DNA from: Aquicoccus porphyridii
GTDB taxonomy: Bacteria > Pseudomonadota > Alphaproteobacteria > Rhodobacterales > Rhodobacteraceae
NCBI RefSeq assembly: GCF_008369105.1
Contig: NZ_VINQ01000012.1
Coordinates: 1 to 64,000, forward strand
Reading direction: 5' to 3'
DNA length: 64,000 bases
Under the pieces are notes generated by a model. It made no database searches and was not told the DNA's origin. It saw only the letters and a program-made list of their open reading frames with translations. The position numbers were made by a program, and so were the translations under genes. The first letter of the stretch is position 1. Each line of letters starts with the position of its first letter. Shown piece by piece: positions 42,033-51,865 of this stretch.

Positions 42033-42629
42033 GTGGCACTCAACAGCGATCAACTTTGCTTGCTCGCACTCGGCGCGAACTTGCCCCATGCGGGCAGAAC
42101 GCCGTCCGACACCCTGCGCGTGGCCCTTGACGACCTGGCGGCCAGGGGCTGCTCGATCACCGCTGTCAGCCGGTTTTTCCGCACCCCCGCCTTCCCGGCA
42201 GGTCACGGACCGGATTACATAAATGCCGCTGCCTGCCTGCACCACGGCGGATCGCCCGACACGCTTCTGGCCCTGCTTCACGATGTCGAGGCAACCCATG
42301 GCCGCGCGCGGGCCGAACGCTGGGGACAGCGCACGCTCGATCTCGATCTGCTGGCCGTCGGAAATTTCGTGCTGCCCGATCACGCGACGTGGAATCACTG
42401 GCACGAACTTCCCCCCGAAAGTCAGACCCGCATTGCCCCCGACCGGCTGATTCTCCCGCACCCCCGGCTACAGGATCGCGCCTTCGTGCTGATTCCGCTG
42501 GCCGACGTGGCGCCCGACTGGGTGCATCCCGTGCTGGGCCAGAGCATCGCCGACATGTGCGCAGCCCTCCCCCCCGAGGCCGTGGCCGAGATCGTGCCGG
42601 TCGCCCCGCCCCCCGGTCCGTCGACCTAA
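42033..42629 (+). CDS. folK: 2-amino-4-hydroxy-6-hydroxymethyldihydropteridine diphosphokinase
   Basis: This 198-aa protein has the N-terminal CLLALGANLPH, the ATP/pterin loop RFFRTPAFPAGHGPDYINAA and the HPPK signature RWGQRTLDLDLLAVG (residues ~89-103). The C-terminal DRLILPHPRLQDRAFVLIPLADVAPDW is typical. It transfers pyrophosphate from ATP to the pterin in folate synthesis. The GTG at 42033 preceded by CGGGGAACAG is favoured because homologues start close to LLALG; an ATG at 41982 in the same frame would add 17 unconserved residues. Confidence 0.9.
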   Translation: MALNSDQLCLLALGANLPHAGRTPSDTLRVALDDLAARGCSITAVSRFFRTPAFPAGHGPDYINAAACLHHGGSPDTLLALLHDVEATHGRARAERWGQRTLDLDLLAVGNFVLPDHATWNHWHELPPESQTRIAPDRLILPHPRLQDRAFVLIPLADVAPDWVHPVLGQSIADMCAALPPEAVAEIVPVAPPPGPST

Positions 42630-43975
42630 CCCGGCCGATCCTCCATGAGCACCAGCAACCGCCGCGCCAGGTCGTGCGAAAACCCCTGCGCCGCGCGAAA
42701 CGGTGCGAACCGGTCCTCGCCATCCCGCATCGCCTGGTGATAGTCGATCATGCCTTGCGCAATACTCTCGGCATCCGGCGTGATCCGGCACAGCCCGATA
42801 TCGGTGAGATAGGTATAATCGGCCGGCAAGAGCGGCGTGATCGACCCTGACAGAATCGGTCGTTGCCGGGCAATCGCCTCATAGGGGTTGTGCCCGATAC
42901 CACCGAAAAGCGTATGCCCCATGAAAACGCCGTATCCCAGTTCGAACCACGTCCCCATCTCGCCATAGCTGTCGGCAAGGAAAAATTCGTCCTGCGCCCC
43001 CGGCAACCCTTGGACCGAGCGTCGCGGCACGGTCAGATCCCGCGCCCGGGCAATCGCGGCGATTTCTTCACCCTGTTCTTTCCAGCGCGGCACAAGGATC
43101 AGCTTCAGTCCCGGCACCTCGCGCCGCGCACGGCCCCATGCGTCGATCAACGTCTCGATCTCGTTATCGGCCACCGAACCGCAAGCAAAGACCGGCGCAT
43201 CCCCCCAGCGCGCGCGCATCTCGCCCAAAAGCGTCTCATCCACCCCCGGCGCGGGGGCATCCATCTTGAGATTGGGATGATGCACCACCTCGCAACCCGG
43301 CCGAATCCAGCGTTCCGCCTCTTCCACGCATTCCCGCCGAAACACGTGCAGCAGGTCGAAATGCGCCATCGCCCAGCGGCCAAGGCCCGGCCTGCGCCCG
43401 ACCAGACGCCCCAGGCGGCCATTGAACTGGCCGTTGACCAGCGCGATGGGAACATCTGCCTCCACCAGCCCACACAGCGCATTGGGCCACATGTCGCCCT
43501 CGCCATAGATCGCCAGATCGAACCGCCAGTGATCGAGAAACCGCCGCGTCGCCCGGTGAAAATCCAGCGGCGCGAGCATGACAATCAGCCGCCCGTCGCT
43601 CTCCTCGGCGAGTTTCGCGAATGTCTTCTGCGCCGCCGCCACCCGTGTCGTCACCAGGCAGGTAAGACTGGCATCCTCGGCCAGCAACGCCCGCGCCAGC
43701 GTCAGGTTCGCCGTCGAATCCCCCGGCCCGATCGAATGCAGCCAGACCACGCGCCCCTCGGGCCGGGCGGCCATCCCCCGGGCCACGCGCTCCGGCGCGC
43801 GCTCGGCATTTTCCTCACCCGGACGCGCCCGGGCACGTCGGCGCACCAGCGCCACCGCCAGGGCTTCGGGAATCGCCCGCATCAGCCCGAAATAGGCGCG
43901 CAGCATCCACCGCTCTGTTGCGCGCATTGCCGCCCATGCCCGGCTCAGGTTATCGCGTTTGTCCGTTTCCCCCAT
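42626..43975 (-). CDS. WaaA/KdtA-like glycosyltransferase paralogue
   Basis: This 449-aa GT-B protein has an N-terminal glycotransferase_N domain (VVWLHSIGPGDSTANLTLARALL, residues ~75-97; YGEGDMWPNAL near 157) and a C-terminal half with the family pattern GEMGTWFELGYGVFMGHTLFGGIGHNPYEAI (~330-360). WaaA transfers Kdo from CMP-Kdo to lipid A precursors. Where WaaA normally has GE with its catalytic Glu, this protein has GD. It is divergent from kdsB, which makes CMP-Kdo, so a Kdo-related sugar is likely. Its 3' end overlaps folK by 4 bases, convergent. Confidence 0.75.
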   Translation of the reverse strand: MGETDKRDNLSRAWAAMRATERWMLRAYFGLMRAIPEALAVALVRRRARARPGEENAERAPERVARGMAARPEGRVVWLHSIGPGDSTANLTLARALLAEDASLTCLVTTRVAAAQKTFAKLAEESDGRLIVMLAPLDFHRATRRFLDHWRFDLAIYGEGDMWPNALCGLVEADVPIALVNGQFNGRLGRLVGRRPGLGRWAMAHFDLLHVFRRECVEEAERWIRPGCEVVHHPNLKMDAPAPGVDETLLGEMRARWGDAPVFACGSVADNEIETLIDAWGRARREVPGLKLILVPRWKEQGEEIAAIARARDLTVPRRSVQGLPGAQDEFFLADSYGEMGTWFELGYGVFMGHTLFGGIGHNPYEAIARQRPILSGSITPLLPADYTYLTDIGLCRITPDAESIAQGMIDYHQAMRDGEDRFAPFRAAQGFSHDLARRLLVLMEDRPG

Positions 43976-44080
43976 ATCACCCCGTCCTTGCCAATCCGGC
44001 GCCCCGGTGACTGGACAGGCCCGGGACGCACGCCTATGAAGGTATGATTGCTTTCCTCATGCCAGACAATGCCATAGCCG

Positions 44081-44842
44081 ATGCAGAACCGCGTTTTCGC
44101 CCTCATCCCCGCCCGCATGGAAAGCGCGCGCCTGCCCGGCAAGCCGCTGCGCAAGATCGCGGGCGTGCCGATGATCGTGCATGTTGCCAAGCGCGCCGCG
44201 CTCTCGCCCCGCGTGACCAAGGCCGTGGTCTGTACCGATTCCATCGAGATTCTCATGACCTGCGAGAAATACGGGATCGAGGTCTGCCTGACCCGCTCCA
44301 CGCATCAGAACGGCACCGAGCGCATCGCCGAAGCGGCCGAGGTCATGGGCCTGACCGATGACGACATCATCGTCGATGTGCAGGGCGACGAACCCTTCGT
44401 GCGCCCCGAATATATCGAAGAAGTGGCCGATTTCACCGCCCGCACCGGCTATGGCTGCGTCGTGCCGCACCAGATGATCGACGAATACGGCAACCTCAAC
44501 CGGGTCAAGATGGTCTCGCATGACGACCGGGTGATCTATTTCTCGCGTGCCGATGTGCCCTGCCATTTCGGCGAGATGCCGCAACCGCTCAAGAAACATC
44601 TCTCGATCATCGGCTTTCGCCTTCCCGCGCTGCGTCGTTTCGTCTCATCCCCGCCGACCCCGCTCGAAAACACCGAGCGGATCGAGCTGATGCGGCTTGT
44701 CGAACTGGGCGAACCGATCGGCACCTTCCTGCAAACCGGCACCTCGCTCTCGGTCGACACGCCCGAGGATTATGAACTCGCCTGCCGCATGATGGAGCGT
44801 GACCCGCTTTATCGCGAACGCATCGAGCGTGAAATCGCATGA
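44081..44842 (+). CDS. kdsB: 3-deoxy-manno-octulosonate cytidylyltransferase
   Basis: This 253-aa nucleotidyltransferase has the N-terminal ALIPARMESARLPGKPLRKIAG (residues ~5-26), VQGDEPFV (~98-105), a central ALSRA-equivalent RADVPC and GTSLSVDTPEDYELA. It activates Kdo as CMP-Kdo for LPS core synthesis. It is divergent from the WaaA-like gene and overlaps the downstream HAD gene by 4 bases. Confidence 0.93.
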   Translation: MQNRVFALIPARMESARLPGKPLRKIAGVPMIVHVAKRAALSPRVTKAVVCTDSIEILMTCEKYGIEVCLTRSTHQNGTERIAEAAEVMGLTDDDIIVDVQGDEPFVRPEYIEEVADFTARTGYGCVVPHQMIDEYGNLNRVKMVSHDDRVIYFSRADVPCHFGEMPQPLKKHLSIIGFRLPALRRFVSSPPTPLENTERIELMRLVELGEPIGTFLQTGTSLSVDTPEDYELACRMMERDPLYRERIEREIA

Positions 44843-45471
44843 GTGACCCGATCCGCCACATCTCCTTTGACCTCGACGGCACGTTGATCAATTCCTTCGC
44901 CATCATGCAGGAGGCATGGGAGGCTGCGACCGAAAAACTGCGCATCAATTGCGGCTTTGCCGAATACCGCCGCTATGTCGGCCTGCCGTTTCCCCGGATT
45001 CTCGAACTGCTGGGCCTGTCGAATTTCGAGATGGAGCTGAACGAGCTTTATTTCGCCCATACCCGTCGCCTTTACGACCGGATCGACCAGATCGACGGCG
45101 CGTCCGGGCTTCTCGACTGGTGCCGGGAACAGGGGTTCGGCACCTCGATCATTACCTCGAAACCGCGCGCCAATTCCGAACTGATCATCGAACGCATAGG
45201 TTTCAGCGTCGATGCGCTGGTCTGTGGCGATGACCTCACCCGCGGCAAACCCGACCCAATGGCGGCCCGGATCGTATGCGAACAGACCGGCGCCACACCC
45301 GCCGAAATGCTCTATGTCGGCGACATGATCTTCGACTTTCAATTCGCTCTGAACGCCGGCATGCGGTTTGTCATGCTGGCTCCCGACGGGGGCGCGCCGC
45401 TACCGCGCAACCTGCTCAACCATGTTGACCGCATCGGCACGCTTGCCGCGGTCAGGGATCACGTGGGCTGA
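44839..45471 (+). CDS. HAD-IA hydrolase, phosphatase-like
   Basis: This 210-aa HAD protein has motif I SFDLDGTLINS (D10, D12), helical cap, motif II IITSKPR, the lysine RGKPDPMAARIV and motif IV YVGDMIFDFQFA. It resembles phosphoglycolate-phosphatase-like enzymes. It is translationally coupled to kdsB (ATGA), so it may act on Kdo 8-phosphate or another phosphosugar of the pathway, in place of KdsC. That role is inference. Confidence 0.82.
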   Translation: MSDPIRHISFDLDGTLINSFAIMQEAWEAATEKLRINCGFAEYRRYVGLPFPRILELLGLSNFEMELNELYFAHTRRLYDRIDQIDGASGLLDWCREQGFGTSIITSKPRANSELIIERIGFSVDALVCGDDLTRGKPDPMAARIVCEQTGATPAEMLYVGDMIFDFQFALNAGMRFVMLAPDGGAPLPRNLLNHVDRIGTLAAVRDHVG

Positions 45472-45539
45472 CCCGCAAGGCGGTCACCACCCTGCCCGCA
45501 AGGGCCAGAACGCCGCCCCCTCGGGCGACGACTCTCTGC

Positions 45540-45568
45540 TTGTATTCCCCGCCAAGCCGCACTATGAA
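45540..45568 (+). promoter_or_regulatory. Predicted rpoZ promoter
   Basis: TTGTAT (45540-45545) and TATGAA (45563-45568) are separated by 17 bases. They are 40 bases upstream of the rpoZ start. Confidence 0.5.
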
Positions 45569-45607
45569 GTCGGTTTCTGATGTCCCTGCCCCAACCCGGA
45601 GTTCCAC

Positions 45608-45961
45608 ATGGCCCGCGTAACCGTCGAAGACTGCGTTGACAAGGTTCCCAACCGGTTCGATCTGGTGATGCTCGCCGCACACCGTGCGCGCGAATTGACG
45701 GCCGGTGCGCCGATCACCGTCGAGCGCGAGAACGACAAGAACCCCGTCGTCGCCCTGCGCGAAATCGCCGATGAAACCCAATCGGTCGAGGACCTGCGCG
45801 AACGCCTGATCGAATCGAACCAGAACCAGATCGAGGTTGACGAACCCGAAGATGACGCGATGGCAATCCTGATGGGTGCCGAAGCCGACAAACCGGCCGA
45901 GGACGACCTTTCGGAAGAACAATTGCTGCGCGCCCTGATGGAAGCCCAGGGTCAGAGCTGA
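45608..45961 (+). CDS. rpoZ: RNA polymerase omega subunit
   Basis: This 117-aa protein starts [34 protein letters not shown], the conserved omega N-terminus, with [12 protein letters not shown] at ~44-55. A long acidic C-terminal extension follows. Omega folds and latches the beta' subunit and takes part in ppGpp response. It is 34 bases upstream of rel, an arrangement widely conserved in alphaproteobacteria. Confidence 0.96.
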   Translation: MARVTVEDCVDKVPNRFDLVMLAAHRARELTAGAPITVERENDKNPVVALREIADETQSVEDLRERLIESNQNQIEVDEPEDDAMAILMGAEADKPAEDDLSEEQLLRALMEAQGQS

Positions 45962-45995
45962 AAACGCCCCGACCCCAACCCCGGATGCGGACCGG

Positions 45996-48134
45996 ATGAT
46001 CCCCGTAGACGATCTGATCGAACTGGTCCGCGCCTATAACCCGAAGACCGACGAGAACCTGATTCGCGCGGCCTATGATTTCGGCATGGCCGCGCATGAG
46101 GGTCAGGCACGCCATTCCGGCGAGCCGTATTTTTCGCATCCGGTCGAGGTCGCCAAGATTCTCACCGGCCAGCGGCTTGATGACGCGACGATCATCACCG
46201 CCCTTCTGCATGACACGATCGAAGACACCGGCGCCTCGTTTCCCGAGGTCGAAAAGCGGTTTGGCCGCGAAATCGCCGATCTCGTCGACGGTGTGACCAA
46301 GCTCACCAACCTGCAACTCTCCTCCACCGAAACAAAGCAGGCCGAGAATTTCCGCAAGCTTTTCATCGCCATGTCGCGCGATCTGCGAGTAATCCTCGTC
46401 AAACTCGCCGACCGGCTGCACAACATGCGCACGATCAAGGCGATGCGCCCCGAGAAACAGGGCCAGAAAGCGCGCGAAACCATGGACATCTATGCACCGC
46501 TCGCCGGTCGCATGGGGATGCAATGGATGCGCGAAGAGCTTGAGGATCTCGCCTTCAAGGTGCTCAACCCCGAGGGGCGCAACTCGATCATGCGCCGCTT
46601 TGTCACCCTGCAAAAGGAAACCGGCGATGTGGTCGAACGCATCACCGGCGACATGAAGGCCGAACTGAAAAAGGCCGACATCCGGGCCAAGGTGCTGGGC
46701 CGGGCAAAGAAACCCTATTCGATCTGGCGCAAGATGCAGGAGAAAGAGCTCTCATTCTCGCGCCTGTCCGACATCTACGGCTTTCGCATCCTCGTCGACA
46801 GCGAAGAGGATTGCTATGCCGCCCTTGGCGTGATCCACCGTCGCTGGCGTGCCGTGCCGGGCCGGTTCAAGGATTACATCAGCCAACCCAAGTCGAACGG
46901 CTATCGCTCGATCCATACCACCGTCTCGGGCCGCAACGGTCGCCGGGTCGAGGTCCAGATCCGCACCTGGCAGATGCATGACGTGGCCGAATCCGGCGTC
47001 GCCGCGCATTGGTCCTATCGCGACGGTGTGCCCTCCGAGAACCCGTTCGCGGTCGATCCCGCGAAATGGGTGGCGGGCCTCACCGAACGCTTTGACAGCG
47101 AAGAGGACCACGAGGATTTCCTCGAAGCGGTCAAGCTCGAGATGTATGCCGACCAGGTATTCTGCTTCACCCCCAAGGGCGAAGTGGTCAAGCTGCCGCG
47201 CGGGGCCACGCCGATCGACTTCGCCTATGCCATCCACACCCGCATCGGCGATGCCTGCGTCGGGGCCAAGGTCGACAACATGCGCGTGCCGCTCTGGACC
47301 CGGGTCAAGAACGGCCAGTCGGTCGAGATCATCACCGCCGAAGGCCAGACACCGCAGGCCACATGGCTCGACATCGCCGTGACCGGCAAGGCCAAGACCG
47401 CGATCCGCCGCACCCTGCGCGAGGTCGACCGCGAACGCTTCATCAAGCTCGGGCGCGAACTGGCACGGGCGGCCTTCGACCATGTCGGCAAACGCGCCAC
47501 CGACAAGGCGCTCGAAACCGCCGCCCGCAATCTGCGCCTTGAGGATCGCAACACCCTGCTCGCCCGGCTCGGCTCGGCCGAGATCACCGCCCGCGACGTG
47601 GTGCAATCGGTCTATCCCGACCTCGTGCCGGACAAGTCCGAGGAAATCTCGACCGAACGCGCGGTCATCGGCCTCGGCGCCGACCGGATGATGAGCCGTG
47701 CGCCCTGTTGCCAACCGTTGCCCGGCGAACGCATCGTGGGCATTACCTATCGCGGCCGTGGCGTGGTGGTGCACGCGATTGATTGCGACGTGCTCTCCAG
47801 CTACGAGGACCAACCCGCCCGCTGGCTCGACCTGCATTGGCAACCCGGGCGCCACCCGGCCGTCTATGCCGTGACCCTCGATCTGACCATCGGCAATGAT
47901 GCCGGTGTTCTTGGCCGGGTCTGCACCTTGATCGGCGAGCAGAAGGCCAATATCTCCGACCTGCGGTTTGTTGACCGCAAACCTGATTTTTTCCGCCTGC
48001 TGATTGACGTAGACCTGAGCGATGCCGAACATCTCCACCGCGTCACATCGGTCCTCGAAGCCGATAACGACGTGGCGGCCATAAGCCGTCACCGCGACCC
48101 CGAGCGCGCAGGCCAACGCATCGCGCAGAACTGA
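45996..48134 (+). CDS. rel: Bifunctional (p)ppGpp synthetase/hydrolase RelA/SpoT family
   Basis: This 712-aa protein has all four domains. The HD hydrolase (~20-165) contains HSGEPYFSHP and LLHDTIEDT. The synthetase (~235-350) contains SDIYGFRILV and GYRSIHTTV. TGS (~385-445) contains VFCFTPKGEVVKLPRGATPIDFAYAIHT, and the C-terminal ACT domain begins at ~640. The intact HD motif and RFKDYI..NGYRS synthetase suggest both activities. It controls the stringent response and lies directly behind rpoZ. Confidence 0.96.
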   Translation: MIPVDDLIELVRAYNPKTDENLIRAAYDFGMAAHEGQARHSGEPYFSHPVEVAKILTGQRLDDATIITALLHDTIEDTGASFPEVEKRFGREIADLVDGVTKLTNLQLSSTETKQAENFRKLFIAMSRDLRVILVKLADRLHNMRTIKAMRPEKQGQKARETMDIYAPLAGRMGMQWMREELEDLAFKVLNPEGRNSIMRRFVTLQKETGDVVERITGDMKAELKKADIRAKVLGRAKKPYSIWRKMQEKELSFSRLSDIYGFRILVDSEEDCYAALGVIHRRWRAVPGRFKDYISQPKSNGYRSIHTTVSGRNGRRVEVQIRTWQMHDVAESGVAAHWSYRDGVPSENPFAVDPAKWVAGLTERFDSEEDHEDFLEAVKLEMYADQVFCFTPKGEVVKLPRGATPIDFAYAIHTRIGDACVGAKVDNMRVPLWTRVKNGQSVEIITAEGQTPQATWLDIAVTGKAKTAIRRTLREVDRERFIKLGRELARAAFDHVGKRATDKALETAARNLRLEDRNTLLARLGSAEITARDVVQSVYPDLVPDKSEEISTERAVIGLGADRMMSRAPCCQPLPGERIVGITYRGRGVVVHAIDCDVLSSYEDQPARWLDLHWQPGRHPAVYAVTLDLTIGNDAGVLGRVCTLIGEQKANISDLRFVDRKPDFFRLLIDVDLSDAEHLHRVTSVLEADNDVAAISRHRDPERAGQRIAQN

Positions 48135-48191
48135 CGCCCCAACCGCAAAGGCAACAGGGGTCCGCGCACCGAAAGGAAGGAGAGAAGACCG

Positions 48192-48854
48192 TTGGTCTTT
48201 AGACGACGCGACAGACGGCCCATCTGGAAGATCGTGGCGGAATTCTTCTTTCCGCGCGGCGGATGGTGGCGCGCCGCGCAATATGTCCGTCATCGCCTGC
48301 ACCGGCTGCCCGATCCGCCGCACAAGATATCGCGCGGGATCTGGGCCGGGGTCTTTGCCGCCTTCACCCCGTTCTACGGGCTGCATTTCGTCATCTCGAT
48401 CATTCTTGCACGGCTGATGCAGGGCAATATCGTGGCGGCATTGCTGGCCACGTTCTTCGGCAACCCGCTCACCTATATTCCGATCGCCCTCGTCTCGCTC
48501 GGCACCGGCCACTGGCTTCTGGGAACCGAGTTCGACCCCGAACACGCGGGACGCTCGCTCGCGGGCAAGTTCAGCGACGCATGGGCCGACCTGTGGCAGA
48601 ACATCATCGCGATTTTCACCGGCGCGCCGCAGAACTGGCATCGCCTTTCGGTCTTTTACGACGAGGTGTTCTTTCCCTACATGATCGGCGGCATCATTCC
48701 CGGCATCATCGCCGCCTCGACCTGCTACTACCTCGCCGTGCCGGTCATCCGCGCCTATCAGAACCGCCGCAAGGGCCGGTTGAAGGACAAGCTTGAAGCG
48801 ATCAAGCGCAAACGTGCCGAGTCCAAGGCTCAGGACAACGCGACCGGCGACTGA
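48192..48854 (+). CDS. DUF2062 membrane protein
   Basis: This 220-aa protein starts at a TTG (48192) after the strong site GGAAGGAGAGAAG. It has the DUF2062 motifs GIWAGVFAAFTPFYGLHFVISIILARLMQGN and AALLATFFGNPLTYIPIALVSLGTG (~45-100), a helix near 160-190, and a basic, charged tail. Its function is unknown. It sits in the conserved rel-DUF2062-pdxJ order. Confidence 0.9.
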   Translation: MVFRRRDRRPIWKIVAEFFFPRGGWWRAAQYVRHRLHRLPDPPHKISRGIWAGVFAAFTPFYGLHFVISIILARLMQGNIVAALLATFFGNPLTYIPIALVSLGTGHWLLGTEFDPEHAGRSLAGKFSDAWADLWQNIIAIFTGAPQNWHRLSVFYDEVFFPYMIGGIIPGIIAASTCYYLAVPVIRAYQNRRKGRLKDKLEAIKRKRAESKAQDNATGD

Positions 48855-48951
48855 CCCGCGTCGGGCACCCCGAACGCGGCTGAGCCAATATCCGATTCAC
48901 CCCGGCACCCAAAGCCATTACCCTACGGTCAAAGATCGAGGGAATCACCGA

Positions 48952-49704
48952 ATGACACAACCGGGCAAACTCCGCCTTGGCGTGAATATCGACCACGTCG
49001 CCACCGTCCGTAACGCGCGCGGCAGCGCCTATCCCGACCCGCTGCGCGCCGCCAAACTGGCCGAAGAGGCCGGGGCCGACGGCATCACCGCACATCTGCG
49101 CGAAGACCGCCGCCATATCGGCGACGCCGATATCGAGGCGCTGATGTCGGGCCTTTCGGTGCCGCTCAATTTCGAGATGGCCGCCACCGATGAGATGCAG
49201 CAGATCGCCCTGCGCCACGTGCCCCACGCCGTCTGCATCGTCCCCGAAAAGCGCGAGGAACGCACAACCGAAGGCGGGCTCGAAGTCGCGCGCGAAGAAA
49301 ACCGCCTCGCCCATTTCATCGCCCCGCTGCGCGACGCGGGTTGCCGCGTGTCGCTCTTCATTGCCGCCGACATCGCCCAGGTCGAGGCGGCGGCGCGAAT
49401 CGGCGCACAGGTGGTCGAGCTTCATACCGGCGCCTATTGCGACCTGCACGCCGAGGGCAAAGTCGCCGAACGCGACGCCGAGCTTGCGCGCCTGCGCGAG
49501 ATGTCGTCACATGCCCATTCCCTCGGACTTGAGGTCCATGCCGGCCATGGCCTGACCTTCGACACCGTGAAACCCGTCGCCGCCTTTCCCGAGGTCATGG
49601 AACTCAATATCGGTCATTTCCTGATCGCCGAGTCGATTTTCATCGGCCTGCCCGCCGCGCTCGCCGAAATGCGCCGTTTGATGGACGAGGCGCGCGATGG
49701 CTGA
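48952..49704 (+). CDS. pdxJ: Pyridoxine 5'-phosphate synthase
   Basis: This 250-aa TIM-barrel protein starts with LRLGVNIDHVATVRNARG (residues 7-24), which includes the phosphate and active-site Lys/His equivalents. HLREDRRHI is at ~48-56, and HTGAYCDLHAEGK and GHGLTFDTV follow. It condenses 1-deoxyxylulose 5-phosphate with 3-amino-2-oxopropyl phosphate to pyridoxine 5'-phosphate. The ATG at 48952 lies inside an open frame that extends upstream; homology starts here. It overlaps the LysE gene by 8 bases. Confidence 0.96.
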   Translation: MTQPGKLRLGVNIDHVATVRNARGSAYPDPLRAAKLAEEAGADGITAHLREDRRHIGDADIEALMSGLSVPLNFEMAATDEMQQIALRHVPHAVCIVPEKREERTTEGGLEVAREENRLAHFIAPLRDAGCRVSLFIAADIAQVEAAARIGAQVVELHTGAYCDLHAEGKVAERDAELARLREMSSHAHSLGLEVHAGHGLTFDTVKPVAAFPEVMELNIGHFLIAESIFIGLPAALAEMRRLMDEARDG

Positions 49705-50311
49705 GCCTCTGGAATTTCTCTCTGCAACGCTGGCCTTCGCCGTGATCGCGATCTCACCCGGCCCGGCGAACCTGGCCGCCGCAAGTGTCGCCATGGCCAC
49801 CGGGCGCGCCAGGGGCATGCGGTTTGCCCTGGGCCTCGGATTGGGTTTGTTTTTCTGGGGCGTGCTGGCCGCAATAGGGCTGGGCGCAGTGCTGCAATCG
49901 ACAGGATGGGCACTGACGATGCTCAAGATCGTCGGCGCGGCCTACCTATTGTGGCTGGCGTTGCAATCGCTGCGCGCCGCCGCGCGTGACGACGCCACGA
50001 CGGTCGCCCGCGCCACGCCGCGCCGCCTGTTCCTGGCCGGGCTTATGCTCAACCTGTCCAATCCCAAGGCCATATTCGCCTGGATGGCAACGCTGTCATT
50101 GGGGCTCGGCGGGGGCGGGCATGATTATGTCCCGCTGATGCTGCTCTGCGGCCTGATCGGGCTGGCCAATTACATCGGCTGGGTCGCGTTCTTTTCCACC
50201 GGGGTGATGATGCGCGCCTATATGCGCGCACGGCGCTGGATCGAGGTTGGCGTCGGTCTGCTCTTGGGTGCCGCAGGGCTGTCGCTCTTGCGGTCATCGG
50301 CCAATCAATGA
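49697..50311 (+). CDS. LysE-family translocator
   Basis: This 204-aa protein has six membrane helices and the LysE signature [35 protein letters not shown], with [22 protein letters not shown] at ~116-137. It is inserted between pdxJ and acpS, overlapping both neighbours (8 and 4 bases). It exports amino acids or related compounds; the substrate is unknown. Confidence 0.88.
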   Translation: MAEPLEFLSATLAFAVIAISPGPANLAAASVAMATGRARGMRFALGLGLGLFFWGVLAAIGLGAVLQSTGWALTMLKIVGAAYLLWLALQSLRAAARDDATTVARATPRRLFLAGLMLNLSNPKAIFAWMATLSLGLGGGGHDYVPLMLLCGLIGLANYIGWVAFFSTGVMMRAYMRARRWIEVGVGLLLGAAGLSLLRSSANQ

Positions 50312-50748
50312 TCCTCGGCATTGGCACCGACCTTGCGAATATCGACCGGATTGCGCGCACGCTCGACCGGTTCGGCGACCGTTTTCGCAACCGCGTCTTT
50401 ACCGAGGTGGAACAGCGCAAGGCCGAGCGCCGCCGCGACACGCCCGGCACCTATGCCAAGCGGTGGGCCGCCAAGGAAGCCTGCTCGAAGGCGCTCGGCA
50501 CCGGGTTGCGCATGGGCATCGCGTGGAAGGACATGGCGGTCTCGAACATCTCGACCGGCCAGCCGGTGATGCATGTCACCGGATGGGCCCGCGAACGGCT
50601 CGACGAGATGACCCCGCCGGGGCACGAGGCGATCATCCACGTCACCCTGACCGACGATCACCCCTGGGCCCAGGCTTTCGTTCTGATCGAGGCCCGCCCA
50701 CTGCCCGAGTCCGACCCGACACCGTCCGCGTCGCGCTCCGCGCACTGA
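50308..50748 (+). CDS. acpS: Holo-[acyl-carrier-protein] synthase
   Basis: This 146-aa protein has the AcpS motifs [23 protein letters not shown] with D8, RVFTEVEQ, and [16 protein letters not shown] with E57. It transfers the 4'-phosphopantetheine arm from CoA to ACP. It overlaps the LysE gene by 4 bases and is followed by 225 bases of non-coding DNA before lepB. Confidence 0.95.
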   Translation: MILGIGTDLANIDRIARTLDRFGDRFRNRVFTEVEQRKAERRRDTPGTYAKRWAAKEACSKALGTGLRMGIAWKDMAVSNISTGQPVMHVTGWARERLDEMTPPGHEAIIHVTLTDDHPWAQAFVLIEARPLPESDPTPSASRSAH

Positions 50749-50786
50749 TCCGACGCCGCGGTCGCGCGCCCGTCAGCGCGCGCGAC

Positions 50787-50895
50787 GTTAACCTCCATGC
50801 CCGAACCCGCCACCCGCTGACCCGGCAGCCGCGCGACAGCCGGATGTCAGCCGGATGTCACCCCCCGATTCGGCGCCGCGAAGCCGCGTTAACCC
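50787..50895. repeat. Twin GTTAACC element, copy B
   Basis: GTTAACC at 50787 and GTTAACCC at 50888 are exactly 101 bases apart, as in copy A at 22628-22736. The block from CAGCCGGATGTCACCCCCCG (50848) to the second motif aligns to copy A without gaps. It fills most of the 225-base acpS-lepB gap, ahead of the lepB promoter. Confidence 0.65.
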
Positions 50896-50913
50896 TCCTT
50901 CCCGCAGATGGCC

Positions 50914-50942
50914 TTGACACCCCTGCCCCGGCCCCGCATGAA
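50914..50942 (+). promoter_or_regulatory. Predicted lepB promoter
   Basis: Consensus -35 TTGACA (50914-50919) is followed 17 bases later by CATGAA (50937-50942), 31 bases upstream of the lepB start. Confidence 0.5.
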
Positions 50943-50973
50943 GCGGGCACAATGACACCCAGGAGGTCCGCCC

Positions 50974-51810
50974 ATGGGCGAAAAGAGCAGCTTCGCAGGT
51001 TCGGTACTCGAAACGATCAAGACGATCGTCTATGCGCTTCTCATCGCTGGAATTTTCCGGACCCTGTTCTTTCAGCCCTTCTGGATTCCCTCCGGGTCCA
51101 TGAAGGACACATTGCTGGTCGGTGATTTTTTGTTCGTGAATAAAATGGTTTACGGCTATTCCCATGCGTCCTGCCCGTCCATCCGCATCGCCAGCCTCGG
51201 CCTCGACATCGACGCCGAAGACATCTGCGGCTGGATGAAATCCGACAATTCCCGCATCTGGGGCGGCGAACCCCAGCGTGGCGATGTCGTCGTGTTCCGC
51301 CACCCGGTCTCGGGCTCGGACTACATCAAGCGCCTCATCGGCCTCCCCGGTGACAAGATCCAGATGCAGCGCGGGCAACTCTTCATCAACGGTGAACCCG
51401 CCCCAACCGAACCCGCCGGCACCTTCACCGAACGGTTCGAACCCCAAGGCCCCGAGGGCCGCACGCCCCGCTGTGAAAACGGCCCCGTCGGTGCAGGGGG
51501 AATCTGTGAAAAATCAAGGTATTGGGAAACACTTCCGGGCGGCCTCAAACATGCGATCCTGAATGTCACCATGCAGGGATCGGACAATACCGGCGTCTAT
51601 ACCGTGCCCGACGGGCATTACTTTTTCCTCGGCGACAACCGCGACAACTCCACCGACAGTCGCGTCGCCCAGACCGCGGGCGGCGTGGGCTACGTGCCCT
51701 ACGAAGACATCATCGGACGTGCCGACCGGATCATGTTCTCGTCGGCCGGTCGCTCGATGCTGTTTTTCTGGACATGGCGTTCCGACCGCTATTTCAAGGC
51801 AATCGAATAA
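50974..51810 (+). CDS. lepB: Signal peptidase I
   Basis: This 278-aa protein has one N-terminal membrane segment ([20 protein letters not shown]). The catalytic Ser S42 is in IPSGSM and Lys K119 is in [15 protein letters not shown]. The box-E motif [14 protein letters not shown] is also present. The ATG at 50974 follows AGGAGGTCCGCCC. It removes signal peptides at the inner membrane. It is the first gene of the lepB-rnc-era group. Confidence 0.96.
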   Translation: MGEKSSFAGSVLETIKTIVYALLIAGIFRTLFFQPFWIPSGSMKDTLLVGDFLFVNKMVYGYSHASCPSIRIASLGLDIDAEDICGWMKSDNSRIWGGEPQRGDVVVFRHPVSGSDYIKRLIGLPGDKIQMQRGQLFINGEPAPTEPAGTFTERFEPQGPEGRTPRCENGPVGAGGICEKSRYWETLPGGLKHAILNVTMQGSDNTGVYTVPDGHYFFLGDNRDNSTDSRVAQTAGGVGYVPYEDIIGRADRIMFSSAGRSMLFFWTWRSDRYFKAIE

Positions 51811-51865
51811 TCGCCGCGCCCAGCATCTGGACAGCGCCCCCCATTCGCTCCATTTAGGGCCTGTC

